From: Novosphingobium sp.
Lineage (GTDB): Bacteria > Pseudomonadota > Alphaproteobacteria > Sphingomonadales > Sphingomonadaceae
Direction of reading: 5' to 3'
DNA: 36,878 nucleotides
NCBI GenBank assembly: GCA_020446505.1
Contig: JAGREN010000055.1
Location: forward strand, 1-36,878
Part shown: one piece after another, positions 1 to 7,660 of the stretch
Layout of the letters: each line of letters starts with the position of its first letter
Position numbering within the stretch: position 1 is the first letter of the stretch
Position numbers and translations under genes: made by a program
Notes under the pieces: generated by a model
Database searches by the model: none
Seen by the model: the letters and a program-made list of their open reading frames with translations, nothing else
Told to the model about the DNA's origin: nothing

Positions 1-217
1 AGCTCTCGGCGCAGTCGCCGCCCTGGAGCAGGAAACCGCGACCGGCGGCCACTTCGGCGAGATCCGCCTTGAGCGCGCGCGCTTCGCCCGCGAAGACCAG
101 CGGCGGAAACTTCGCCAGGGTGCCCTCGACGCCCGAAAGTTCGCTCATGTCCTCATAGACGGGGAGATGCCGCGCCTCGTGCGCCTTCCATCCGTCCGGT
201 TGCCAGTTGCTTGCCAC
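1..217 (-). CDS. Class II (plant-type) 3-deoxy-7-phosphoheptulonate (DAHP) synthase, N-terminal part
   Basis: The first 72 residues of the protein are visible; the gene runs off the left edge. The product condenses phosphoenolpyruvate with erythrose-4-phosphate, the first step of the shikimate pathway in the cytoplasm. The translation shows the class II N-terminus: a tryptophan-rich start, then PPLVFAGEAR near residue 38, then LLQGGDCAES at the edge, which carries the active-site cysteine region of this class. The start is GTG at 217, chosen because GGAGA lies five bases upstream and family homology begins immediately. It reads in the same direction as the M16 protease gene upstream, but a 184-base gap with a hairpin separates them, so it probably has its own promoter. 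Identification is from remembered family motifs. Confidence 0.9.
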   Translation of the reverse strand, partial: MASNWQPDGWKAHEARHLPVYEDMSELSGVEGTLAKFPPLVFAGEARALKADLAEVAAGRGFLLQGGDCAES

Positions 218-246
218 TTCAGTCTCCTTGTGGCCCCGACAGGTAG

Positions 247-255
247 TTATCCACA
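247..255 (+). other. Perfect match to the DnaA-box consensus (TTATCCACA)
   Basis: The nonamer TTATCCACA lies 30 bases upstream of the DAHP synthase start, within its probable leader or promoter. It is a single copy with no second box seen nearby, so it is not an origin. It could be a chance match or a DnaA regulatory site. Confidence 0.3.
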
Positions 256-364
256 AGGCCGGGGCAAGGGGCGGCCTTTAGACCTGCTTGTCGGCAAATG
301 CAAAGATCGCATCGGCGAAGTCAGGCCGCACGGAATACAGGCGCGCGCAGCATCTGAGCGAAGC

Positions 365-399
365 CCGAAGCGCGATGCGAGAGCATCGCTGCGCTTCGG
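365..399 (-). terminator. Hairpin just after the M16 protease stop codon
   Basis: An imperfect inverted repeat (CCGAAGCGC...GATGC, loop GAGA, GCATC...GCGCTTCGG, with a three-base bulge) starts three bases past the stop codon of the M16 gene. No T-run follows on either strand, so it is a weak candidate for intrinsic termination; it may instead stabilise the 3' end or limit read-through into the DAHP synthase gene. Confidence 0.35.
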
Positions 400-401
400 A
401 C

Positions 402-3281
402 CTACTTCGCCATCATCTCACCGCCAGCCTGATCCTCGGGCAGCACGGCCAGCCGCCAGCTCTTGCCCTTGGCCAGATAGCGGGCGGCGAGCGCCTGCAT
501 CGCTTGCGGGCTGGTCTTGGTATAGTCGTTCAGGATCGTGCGGATCGAGCCGATGCGCTGCGCATCCTGCGTCGCGCCTTCCAGTTCCTGCATGAAGAAG
601 CCCGAGCTGGAAGCCGCGCGGGTCACCTGCTGGCGCAGCGGCTCCAAAACGCGCTCAAGCTCGTCGCTGGTTGCCGGATGGGCGATGAGGTCAGCGGCGA
701 TTTCCTCCGCTACCTTGAAGAACACCGGTACATCCTTGGGAGCGACCTGCGCCACCGCAGTGATCGAACCACCCGCCTGAAGATCGACCGGCCAGGTCGA
801 ATAGACATAGGGCGCATAGCTGACGCCCAGCTTCTCGCGCACGCCGTCGAGCAGGCGGTTGGTGAAAAGCTGCGAGAGGATTTCGAGCTGGCGCGATTCG
901 GCAATTCCCACCGAGCCACCGCCAGTCGGCCACGACACCACAGCCGCTGCCTGTTCCTCGTCTCCGCGATGCGACAGCACGATGGTCTCGTCGCTCGGCA
1001 CGCCGCCACTAATGGCTGGCGTCGCTGGCGCAGAAGCCTGCGCGGCGCGCGGCGGCAAGGCACCGAAGGTGCGCTGCAGGGCCGCGACCGCATCGACCAT
1101 CTCGAAATCGCCGAAGATCTGCACTTCGATCGGACCGCTCGCCAGCGCCTTTTCCCAGACACGGCGGAACTGGGCCGGGGTCGTCGTCTCGATCTGCGAC
1201 GGCGTCGGCGTCAGGAAGCGGCGATCACGCCCGCGCTGGAAAAACTCAAGGTCGCGCTGCAACACGCCTTGCGGCGAGGTCGCATAGGTTTCGTACTGGA
1301 GCCGTGCCGCCGCTCGCGCGCGCTGCACCGGGTTTTCGTCCCAGCGCGGCAAGGCGAGCTTGGCCGCGAACAGATAGAGCTGGTCGGCAAGATCGGCAGG
1401 CCGCGTCTCGGCGGAAAATTCAAAGGCAGCGTCCTTGACCTCGAAATCGAAGCCGAGCTTGCGCCCCGTCGCGATCTGGTCGAGCTCTTCCTGGCCGAGG
1501 CTTGCGACGCCGGACCCGACCAGCGCCATCTCGCCCAGCGTGATATAGGGCGCATCTTGCGGCGCGAAGCCGCGATAGCCGTTGCCGAAACGCACCTTCA
1601 CCGTCACCCGGCCCGGCTCTTCCTTGACCGGCCAGAGCATCGCCTTGACCCCGTTGGCCAATTCAAGCTGGGCAATGTCGAGCACGCCGATCTGCCCGAA
1701 CTGCGCCACCCGGCCCGGCTTGCCGATGGCGGGAAGCTGGTCGAAGGCGATGGTCGAGGCCGAGGGTCGGGCCTGAATGTCGGGGCGGACTGTCGCCAGC
1801 ATGGCCTGACGCAACTGCGCATCGTTCGCCTCGCCCGTCTTGGGCGTTACATAGAGCGCGCGGGTGACTTCTCCGGCAAAAAGCTGGCGCGTATGCTGCT
1901 GGACCGCCTCCGGCGTGAACAGCGGGATCGACGAGCGGAAGATGCGCAGCACGTCGTTGGGCGCCGCGACCGTCTCGCGAATGTCGAGCGCATTTACGAG
2001 GTCATCCGCCAGCTTCGCACCCGGCAGGAGCCGCTGCTGTTCAACCGGAACCTGAAAGGCCACGTCAAGCTCGGCAGCCTCGCGTGCGATTTCTTCCCGG
2101 CTGGGCGGGTGCGCGAGCGCGTCGGCGATCACCGCGCGCACGTCCTGCAGCGCGCCCTGCCAGTCTTCGGTCAGCGGCGTCACGGTCACGAAGGTCGCGT
2201 CGACCGAACGGCTGACATCGTCCTGTGCGACCTGCGCGACGAGGTAGCTCGCCCCCGCGCGAGCTCGCGATTCAAGCCGGCGGTTGAGGATCGACTGGGC
2301 GAGTGCGTCGATCATCAGGCCCTGGTTGTAGGCGATGGTATCGTTGACCGGGCGCCACGGCCGCAGCACCGCCCAGGTGATGCCGCGCGGCAGGTCGGGC
2401 TCGACCATGACGGCTGCCTTGCCGACAGGATTGGCAGGGTCTGCCCCGGCCGGCCGAACCGGATCGCCGAACGAAGGTGCGGGCGTTGGCGTGCCTGCCA
2501 CTTTCCAGCCGGAAAACCATTTGCGGACCAGCGCTTCCAGTTGCTTGGGATCGTCTCCGCCAGCCACCACGACCACCACGTTTTCGGGCCGATACCAGCG
2601 CGAATAGAAGGCGCGCACGCTCTGCGACGTGGCAGCCTTCAGCGATTCGGGCGTGCCGATGGGCGAGCGTTCGGCGAGCGGCTGCCCCTCGTAGAAATTC
2701 GTACGCATGGCTTCCTGCACGCGCTTGGCCGCGCCGCCGCGCTCGCGCATTTCGGCGAGCACGATCGGAACGTCAGCCTTCAGGTTGGCATCGCTGAGAG
2801 TCGGCGCCGTGACCATGCCCGAAAGCAGCTTGAACGTCTCGTCCAGCGAAGCGGGCGTCGCATTGGGCAGGTCGAGCTTGTAGACAGTCTGGGTGGTCGA
2901 GGTCTCGGCATTGGTGTCGCTGCCGAACGAGGCTCCGAGCCGCTGCCAGGTCGCGATGGCCGCGCCGTCTGCCAGATACTTCGACTGCCGGAACAGCAGG
3001 TGTTCGAGCAGGTGGGCATAGCCTTCCTCGCCATTGCGCTCGTAGAGCGATCCGGCATCGACTCGGATGCGGATGGAAACCTGCCCCGGCGGCACGCCAT
3101 TAGGCCGCACCGCATAGCGCAATCCGTTGGGAAGCTCGCCGAATGTCCAGTCCGGATCGGGCGGAACGTCGCTGTTCTTGTAGAGCCAAGGAACGTCCGG
3201 CGCGGCACTTGCCGGCGCAACGAATGACAGGACGGCGCAGACGGCGGCAAGGCAGGCCGCCAGGAGCTTTCTGGATAGCAT
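402..3281 (-). CDS. Secreted M16-family zinc metalloprotease (pitrilysin/insulinase-like), two-lobed
   Basis: The product is 959 residues. A signal peptide (basic start, hydrophobic stretch to about residue 27, APASAAPD cleavage region) points to export to the periplasm. The N-terminal M16 lobe has the inverted zinc motif HLLEH at residues 90-94 and a downstream glutamate in VLAEMRE near 177 as the likely third ligand. The C-terminal half repeats the M16 fold without a second HxxEH, as is normal when only one lobe is catalytic. The ATG at 3281 was chosen because it begins the signal peptide; the open frame upstream to 4106 is antisense to nfuA and tsaB. The gene is divergent from nfuA, sharing a gap of about 100 bases. 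The substrate is unknown. Confidence 0.9.
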   Translation of the reverse strand: MLSRKLLAACLAAVCAVLSFVAPASAAPDVPWLYKNSDVPPDPDWTFGELPNGLRYAVRPNGVPPGQVSIRIRVDAGSLYERNGEEGYAHLLEHLLFRQSKYLADGAAIATWQRLGASFGSDTNAETSTTQTVYKLDLPNATPASLDETFKLLSGMVTAPTLSDANLKADVPIVLAEMRERGGAAKRVQEAMRTNFYEGQPLAERSPIGTPESLKAATSQSVRAFYSRWYRPENVVVVVAGGDDPKQLEALVRKWFSGWKVAGTPTPAPSFGDPVRPAGADPANPVGKAAVMVEPDLPRGITWAVLRPWRPVNDTIAYNQGLMIDALAQSILNRRLESRARAGASYLVAQVAQDDVSRSVDATFVTVTPLTEDWQGALQDVRAVIADALAHPPSREEIAREAAELDVAFQVPVEQQRLLPGAKLADDLVNALDIRETVAAPNDVLRIFRSSIPLFTPEAVQQHTRQLFAGEVTRALYVTPKTGEANDAQLRQAMLATVRPDIQARPSASTIAFDQLPAIGKPGRVAQFGQIGVLDIAQLELANGVKAMLWPVKEEPGRVTVKVRFGNGYRGFAPQDAPYITLGEMALVGSGVASLGQEELDQIATGRKLGFDFEVKDAAFEFSAETRPADLADQLYLFAAKLALPRWDENPVQRARAAARLQYETYATSPQGVLQRDLEFFQRGRDRRFLTPTPSQIETTTPAQFRRVWEKALASGPIEVQIFGDFEMVDAVAALQRTFGALPPRAAQASAPATPAISGGVPSDETIVLSHRGDEEQAAAVVSWPTGGGSVGIAESRQLEILSQLFTNRLLDGVREKLGVSYAPYVYSTWPVDLQAGGSITAVAQVAPKDVPVFFKVAEEIAADLIAHPATSDELERVLEPLRQQVTRAASSSGFFMQELEGATQDAQRIGSIRTILNDYTKTSPQAMQALAARYLAKGKSWRLAVLPEDQAGGEMMAK

Positions 3282-3380
3282 GTCGGGTCTATAGGGCTCC
3301 CGCTCGTTAAGGGCCAGTGAACAGTGGCGAAGACTACGATGCCTTGACCATGGCGCGCCGAAGCCTAAATCGGGACGATC

Positions 3381-3959
3381 ATGTACATTGAAACCGAAAC
3401 CACGCCGAACCCGGCCACTCTCAAGTTTCTGCCCGGCCGTCAGGTCATGGCCTCCGGTACGCGCGACTTTGCTTCGCCCGAAGACGCCTCTGCCTCGCCG
3501 CTGGCCGAGGCGCTGTTCGATCTTGGCGACGTGACCGGCGTGTTCTTCGGCAGCGACTTCATTTCGGTGTCCGTCGCGCCCGGCGTCGAATGGGCGCAGA
3601 TGAAGCCGCAGGTCGTGGCCATGCTGCTCGATCACTTCGTCTCCGAAGCGCCCCTGTTTGCAGGCGGCGATGCGTCGGGCTTTTCGGTGCCTGCCGATGA
3701 CGATGCCGATTTCGGAGAAGACCCCGCCGACGCGGATGTCGTCGCGCAGATCAAGGATCTGATCGAAACGCGGGTGCGCCCCGCGGTCGCCGGTGACGGT
3801 GGCGATATTGTCTATCGCGGCTTTCGCGAAGGCGTGGTCTTCCTGACCATGCAAGGCGCCTGCGCAGGCTGCCCTTCCTCTACAGCGACGCTCAAGCAGG
3901 GCATCGAGAGCCTGCTCAAGCACTACGTCCCCGAAGTCAGCGAAGTGCGCGCCGCCTAG
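3381..3959 (+). CDS. nfuA: NfuA-type iron-sulfur cluster scaffold/carrier (Nfu_N plus NifU C-terminal domain)
   Basis: The 192-residue protein carries Fe-S clusters to client apoproteins in the cytoplasm. The N-terminus MYIETETTPNPATLKF is the hallmark of the Nfu_N domain (about residues 1-88). An acidic linker follows (about 103-118), then a NifU-like domain with CAGC at 161-164 supplying the two cluster-binding cysteines. Length and order match alphaproteobacterial Nfu proteins. It is the first gene of a co-directional run; tsaB begins 23 bases downstream. The symbol nfuA is used by homology; the domain order is the Nfu_N form, not the A-type-like N-terminus of the E. coli protein. Confidence 0.92.
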   Translation: MYIETETTPNPATLKFLPGRQVMASGTRDFASPEDASASPLAEALFDLGDVTGVFFGSDFISVSVAPGVEWAQMKPQVVAMLLDHFVSEAPLFAGGDASGFSVPADDDADFGEDPADADVVAQIKDLIETRVRPAVAGDGGDIVYRGFREGVVFLTMQGACAGCPSSTATLKQGIESLLKHYVPEVSEVRAA

Positions 3960-3982
3960 CGCGGACAAGCCCTGGGGCGACA

Positions 3983-4600
3983 ATGCGCACCCTCGTTCTG
4001 GACTGTTCGACCGAAGCATGCTCGGCCGCGCTGTTAGACGGGCATGAGCTTGTCGACGGGCGCTACGAACTGCTCGGACGCGGCCATGCCGAACGGCTGG
4101 TGCCAATGATCGCCGAACTGCCGGACAAGGGCCGTGCCCAGCGCGTGATCGCCGGACTGGGACCGGGCAGCTTTACCGGCGTGCGCGTCGCGATCGCCAC
4201 TGCGCGTGCGCTGGCCTTCGCATGGGGAAGCGACACTTCCGGTTTTCCCACTCTCGCACTGGTAGCGGCAATGGCACGCAAACAGGCTGGCGATGGTCCC
4301 GTAAGCGTCGCAATGAAAGGCGGGCACGGCGAGTGGTTCGTCGAAAACTTCGATGCGGACGGTGAAAGCTCGACTCCGCTGGCCTCGCTCGCGCCGGGCG
4401 AGGCTGTCGGGTTCGCCAGCGAGCAGGTCGTTGCCGGCAACATGGCCCAAGCACTCGTCTCCTTGCGCGGCGCCGGCACACCACTGGACATCCTTCCGGA
4501 TGCCCGCGCCTTTGCCATGCTCCCCGCGTCTGTGTTGGTCGATCGGCTCGATCCGATTTACGGGCGCGGACCTGACGCAAAATTGCCGGGAGCGGCCTGA
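3983..4600 (+). CDS. tsaB: tRNA N6-threonylcarbamoyladenosine biosynthesis protein TsaB
   Basis: The 205-residue protein is the partner and activator of TsaD in making t6A at position 37 of ANN-decoding tRNAs. It has the ASKHA-fold N-terminus (LVLDCSTEACS) and the characteristic GPGSFTGVRV at 60-69. Length is usual for alphaproteobacterial TsaB. A G-rich ribosome-binding site (CTGGGG) lies about six bases before the ATG. The stop codon shares one base with the ATG of rimI (TGATG), so the two are translationally coupled, a common tsaB-rimI pairing. Confidence 0.92.
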   Translation: MRTLVLDCSTEACSAALLDGHELVDGRYELLGRGHAERLVPMIAELPDKGRAQRVIAGLGPGSFTGVRVAIATARALAFAWGSDTSGFPTLALVAAMARKQAGDGPVSVAMKGGHGEWFVENFDADGESSTPLASLAPGEAVGFASEQVVAGNMAQALVSLRGAGTPLDILPDARAFAMLPASVLVDRLDPIYGRGPDAKLPGAA

Positions 4601-5067
4601 TGCGCGCGGACCTTCGTCAGGACCTGCCCCGGCTCATGGCTGTCATGGTGTCGGCATTCGAGCCGACCTGGGGCGAGGCATGGACCAAGCGGCAGGTCGA
4701 GGATTCATTGCTTACCAGCCTGTGCCGCTATTTCCTGATCTCGCCGAGAGGCTTGCCTGTCGCTCCGGACGAACAGGCCGCGGGCTTTACGCTTTCACGC
4801 TCGATCGCGGGCGAAACGGAGTTGCTCCTGCTTGCAGTCGATCCACAGTTTCGGCGACAGGGACTTGGGGCGCTTCTGGTCCAGCAACTTATTGAAGAAA
4901 CACGAGACCAGGCCGGAACCCGAATTTTTCTAGAAATGCGCAAGGGCAATCCCGCAGAGCACCTCTATCGGAACCTTGGTTTTGTTCCCGTTGGTGAACG
5001 GCCCAACTATTACAAGACCACTTCCGGCGAGCGAATAGACGCGGTTACTTTCGCCCTACCAATCTGA
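4600..5067 (+). CDS. rimI: GNAT acetyltransferase, ribosomal protein S18 alanine N-acetyltransferase type
   Basis: The 155-residue single GNAT domain has the acetyl-CoA pyrophosphate-binding motif QFRRQGLG at 83-90 and a C-terminal RimI-like block (LYRNLGF near 122-128, then a PNYY segment near 135-138, in the region of the catalytic tyrosine). RimI acetylates the N-terminal alanine of ribosomal protein S18; this one could also act on other N-termini. Overlap of its start with the tsaB stop codon supports the assignment, because tsaB-rimI pairing is widespread. Confidence 0.85.
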   Translation: MRADLRQDLPRLMAVMVSAFEPTWGEAWTKRQVEDSLLTSLCRYFLISPRGLPVAPDEQAAGFTLSRSIAGETELLLLAVDPQFRRQGLGALLVQQLIEETRDQAGTRIFLEMRKGNPAEHLYRNLGFVPVGERPNYYKTTSGERIDAVTFALPI

Positions 5068-5075
5068 ACCGCTGT

Positions 5076-5093
5076 TACAAGATTGTCCTTGTA
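5076..5093. promoter_or_regulatory. Perfect inverted repeat (TACAAG-N6-CTTGTA) between rimI and the mucR-like gene
   Basis: TACAAG and CTTGTA flank a six-base centre, 8 bases after the rimI stop codon and about 80 bases before the mucR-like start. It could be an operator for a dimeric regulator or part of a short hairpin; there is no T-run. MucR/Ros proteins often bind their own promoters, which makes self-regulation a reasonable guess. Confidence 0.35.
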
Positions 5094-5174
5094 TTGAGCA
5101 GGGCGAGCGCCTAGTTCGGCAGCCAATCCGGAGACGGAAAACCGCGCAGTTCCGGGTCGCATCAAGAGGATAAA

Positions 5175-5618
5175 ATGGACATCGATACAATCGACATGAC
5201 CGAGACGCTCATCACGCTTACGTCAGACATCGTTGCTGCTCACGTCAGCAACAATAATGTAAGCGGGGAAGAGCTTCCATCTTTGATTACCAATGTTTAC
5301 GGTGCACTTGCCGGCCTGGGACATGTTCCGGTTCCGGTAGAGGAACGCCCCGAACCGCCCGTATCCATTCGCGCTTCCGTCAAGCCCGACTACATCGTCT
5401 GCCTTGAAGACGGCAAGAAACTCAAGATGTTGAAGCGTCATTTGATGACGCATTACGGCATGACCCCCGAGCAGTATCGTCAGCGCTGGAATCTTCCCTC
5501 GGATTACCCGATGGTTGCGCCGAACTACGCTGAAAAGCGCCGCGAACTCGCAAAGAAGATCGGCCTCGGCCGCAAGCCGGGCATCAAGCGCGGCCGCAAG
5601 CCCAAGGCGCAGAGCTAA
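5175..5618 (+). CDS. MucR/Ros family zinc-finger transcriptional regulator
   Basis: The 147-residue protein has the two-part MucR architecture: a helical N-terminal region used for oligomerisation (about 1-50), then a Ros-type zinc finger with ligands C76, D79, H89 and H93 within the CLEDG...RHLMTHYGM block, and a basic C-terminal tail (RKPGIKRGRKPK). MucR-family proteins are H-NS-like global regulators in alphaproteobacteria, acting on surface polysaccharide, motility and cell-cycle genes. GAGG lies five bases before the ATG at 5175. It sits between rimI and a fur-like gene but probably has its own promoter, since a 107-base gap with an inverted repeat precedes it. Confidence 0.93.
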   Translation: MDIDTIDMTETLITLTSDIVAAHVSNNNVSGEELPSLITNVYGALAGLGHVPVPVEERPEPPVSIRASVKPDYIVCLEDGKKLKMLKRHLMTHYGMTPEQYRQRWNLPSDYPMVAPNYAEKRRELAKKIGLGRKPGIKRGRKPKAQS

Positions 5619-5658
5619 TCCGGATATACCGGAACGCGCCTCATCGCGTGTTCCGGTA
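5619..5658 (+). terminator. Overlapping hairpins directly after the mucR-like gene
   Basis: TCCGG-ATATA-CCGGA begins one base past the stop codon. A longer overlapping stem, TACCGGAACGCG against CGCGTGTTCCGGTA with a two-base bulge, spans 5627-5658. No T-run follows, so this may be an attenuating or 3'-stabilising structure and not a full intrinsic terminator. The two stems exclude each other. Confidence 0.4.
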
Positions 5659-5750
5659 GCATTCCAGGATAAGGCAGCGCCATCGCGCTTGTGAAGAACT
5701 GCAGCCCGCCTTAAGGTACGGCCAAGGTATTCCAAGCGGACAGGTCACTC

Positions 5751-6188
5751 TTGCATCAGCCGATCGACATCGAAGCCCTTTGCGCCGAACGCGGACTGCG
5801 CATAACCGAGCAGCGCAGGATCATCGCGAGGGTCTTGTCGGAAAGCGACGACCATCCCGATGTCGAGGAGCTGCACCAGCGCGCCAGCCGCCTCGATTCC
5901 GGCATTTCGATCGCTACGGTCTACCGTACTGTCCGCCTTTTCGAGGAAGCGGGCATCCTCGACCGGCACGATTTCGGCGACGGTCGCGCACGGTACGAAG
6001 CTGCTCCCGAAGCGCATCACGACCACATGATCGATGTCGAGACCGGCCGGGTCATCGAATTCGTCGATCCCGAACTGGAAGCCTTGCAGCGCCAGATTGC
6101 CGAACGCCTCGGCTTCCGGCTGGTCGATCATCGCATGGAGCTGTTCGGCGTCCGGATCGACCGGGAAGGTGACACACCCGGAGAATGA
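5751..6188 (+). CDS. fur: Fur-family metal-responsive transcriptional regulator
   Basis: The 145-residue protein has an N-terminal winged helix (recognition helix in SIATVYRTVRLFEEAG, about 53-68) and a C-terminal dimerisation and metal domain with the HHDHMIDVETG block at 89-99. The structural-zinc CxxC pairs of E. coli Fur are absent, as is usual for alphaproteobacterial Fur/Mur proteins. It may therefore sense iron or manganese; the sequence does not settle which. No haem-regulatory motif of the Irr type was seen. The start is TTG at 5751, because the frame has an upstream stop at 5712 and no ATG or GTG between; only a weak AGG lies upstream. Its end overlaps plsC by ATGA. Confidence 0.85.
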   Translation: MHQPIDIEALCAERGLRITEQRRIIARVLSESDDHPDVEELHQRASRLDSGISIATVYRTVRLFEEAGILDRHDFGDGRARYEAAPEAHHDHMIDVETGRVIEFVDPELEALQRQIAERLGFRLVDHRMELFGVRIDREGDTPGE

Positions 6189-6934
6189 GCGGGGAGAGCG
6201 AGCGCCGCGGCTTGTTTGGCTGGGCGCTGATTGTGGCGCGCAGTCTTGCTCTGGTCGTCTGGCTCCTGCTGGCGCTTCCGCTGTTCGCGATTTGCCACCC
6301 ATTCTCAGACCGGAACCCGGTCCCCCGCCTGTTTTTCGCGGGCGTCAATCTGATCCTCGGGCTCAGGATCAGTGTCGCAGGCGAACCTCTTCAGCGCGGC
6401 GCCTTTCTCATTTCCAACCATGTGAGCTGGCTCGACATTCCGGCGCTCGGTGCTGTTACGGGAACCGCCTTCATCGCCAATGACGGTCTGGTCGCGCACG
6501 GCTGGCTGCACTGGCTGTGCCGTCTCAACGATACCGTCTTTGTCGCGCGCCATGACCGCAGGAGCGTCGCGCTTCAGGTCGAACAGGTGCGCGAGGCGAT
6601 CAGCGAGAACGGTGCGCTCACCATCTTCGCCGAGGGAACCACCAGTGACGGAACGAGGTTCCTGCCGTTCAAGTCCTCGCTGCTGTCGGCCCTGACTCCG
6701 GTGCCGAAGGGAGTCGCCGTCCACCCGGTATGGCTCGATTATGGTCCGCAGCCACAGCGCATCGCGTGGGTCGGCGACGAACCCGGCGGCCAGAACTACC
6801 TGATGATCGCGTCACGCTGGCGAGCGGTCCGGCTAACCGTGCACTTGCTGCCAGCCCTCGCGCTGGACGATCTTGCCGACCGCAAGACGATTGCTGCGGC
6901 AGCCCTCAATGCGCTGACGGCAGCGCGCACCTAG
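6185..6934 (+). CDS. plsC: 1-acyl-sn-glycerol-3-phosphate acyltransferase (PlsC family)
   Basis: The 249-residue membrane-bound enzyme acylates lysophosphatidic acid to phosphatidic acid. It has a hydrophobic N-terminal anchor (about 12-37), the catalytic NHVSWLD block at 78-84 (H79 and D84 of the HX4D motif), and FAEGTTSDG at 148-156 for glycerophosphate binding. The ATG overlaps the fur stop codon (ATGA), implying translational coupling. The stop codon overlaps the stop codon of the convergent lipoprotein gene. Some PlsC homologues acylate ornithine lipids; the general motif cannot exclude that. Confidence 0.88.
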   Translation: MSGESERRGLFGWALIVARSLALVVWLLLALPLFAICHPFSDRNPVPRLFFAGVNLILGLRISVAGEPLQRGAFLISNHVSWLDIPALGAVTGTAFIANDGLVAHGWLHWLCRLNDTVFVARHDRRSVALQVEQVREAISENGALTIFAEGTTSDGTRFLPFKSSLLSALTPVPKGVAVHPVWLDYGPQPQRIAWVGDEPGGQNYLMIASRWRAVRLTVHLLPALALDDLADRKTIAAAALNALTAART

Positions 6935-7593
6935 CGCGTGGCGTTGTAGGCGAGCTGGTCCTGGTTCAGCTGGAATCCGAGCAGCAGTTCGAACTCGGCG
7001 CGAGCCAGCGCGGCCTTCACGTCCGGTTCGTTGAGCGGATCGACGGCAGCGTCCGCCTCGCCTGCCTTGCGCTTGCGGGTGATCTTTTCCCGTATCTCCG
7101 CCGGGAGCGTCGCCTCTGCCGCATCGACGTAGGCCGAACCGCTTCCCGAAGCCGAGGCGCGCTCCTGCCCGTCGGCGAAAGAGATGGTCACCTGGCCGAC
7201 TCGCTTGCTGACAGGCTCGCTGCCTCCGCGCACGACCGAAACGAAATAGGGCAGAGTCACCTGCCGGGCGCCACGGGTGTCAGTACGCTTGGCCTGAACG
7301 TCGAACGAAACGCTCGACATGATCTGATCGGTACCTTCGGAACACTGCGAGCGTACGTTGGTCATCACGGCCACAACGTCGATGTTGTCCGCGGTCTTCT
7401 GCCCGGAAGGACCGAACAAGGTAACGTCGCCGGTGAAATTCGGAATACCGACGGCGGGACAGCGCGAGCGAACCGCGGTCACGCCAACTCCCTCGTCGAC
7501 GACCAGTTCGCCGCGCGTCTTGCAGCCGGCAAGCCCGCCGATGGCCGTTGCGCAAACCAGCGCGGTCAGGGTGAGGCGAGTGCGGGAGTTCAT
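6931..7593 (-). CDS. Putative lipoprotein of unknown function
   Basis: The 220-residue protein has a lipoprotein signal peptide ending in the lipobox LAGC with C24 as the lipidated residue, so it is probably anchored in the outer or inner membrane facing the periplasm. The rest is mostly predicted beta-rich, followed by a charged helical C-terminus (AEIREKITRKRKAGEAD). I do not recognise a catalytic motif. GAGGA lies upstream of the ATG at 7593. It is convergent with plsC, and the two TAG stops overlap in the four-base palindrome CTAG. It is divergent from ispH. Confidence 0.8.
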   Translation of the reverse strand: MNSRTRLTLTALVCATAIGGLAGCKTRGELVVDEGVGVTAVRSRCPAVGIPNFTGDVTLFGPSGQKTADNIDVVAVMTNVRSQCSEGTDQIMSSVSFDVQAKRTDTRGARQVTLPYFVSVVRGGSEPVSKRVGQVTISFADGQERASASGSGSAYVDAAEATLPAEIREKITRKRKAGEADAAVDPLNEPDVKAALARAEFELLLGFQLNQDQLAYNATR

Positions 7594-7660
7594 GTGGCGT
7601 CCTCGAAATGAATTGCGCTTGCCCTAGCGAGTGGGCCGGGAAAACGCTAGTGGCCGCATC

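Noticed and set aside
288-3227. 979-codon open frame on the plus strand
   Set aside because: It is antisense to the M16 protease, which has a signal peptide and HLLEH zinc motif. The antisense product is Arg/His/Ala-rich with no recognisable domain, a common effect of GC-rich codon bias.
3344-3371. TTGACC-N16-TAAATC as a promoter for nfuA
   Set aside because: The spacing is acceptable, but transcription would begin within four bases of the start codon and the -10 match is poor.
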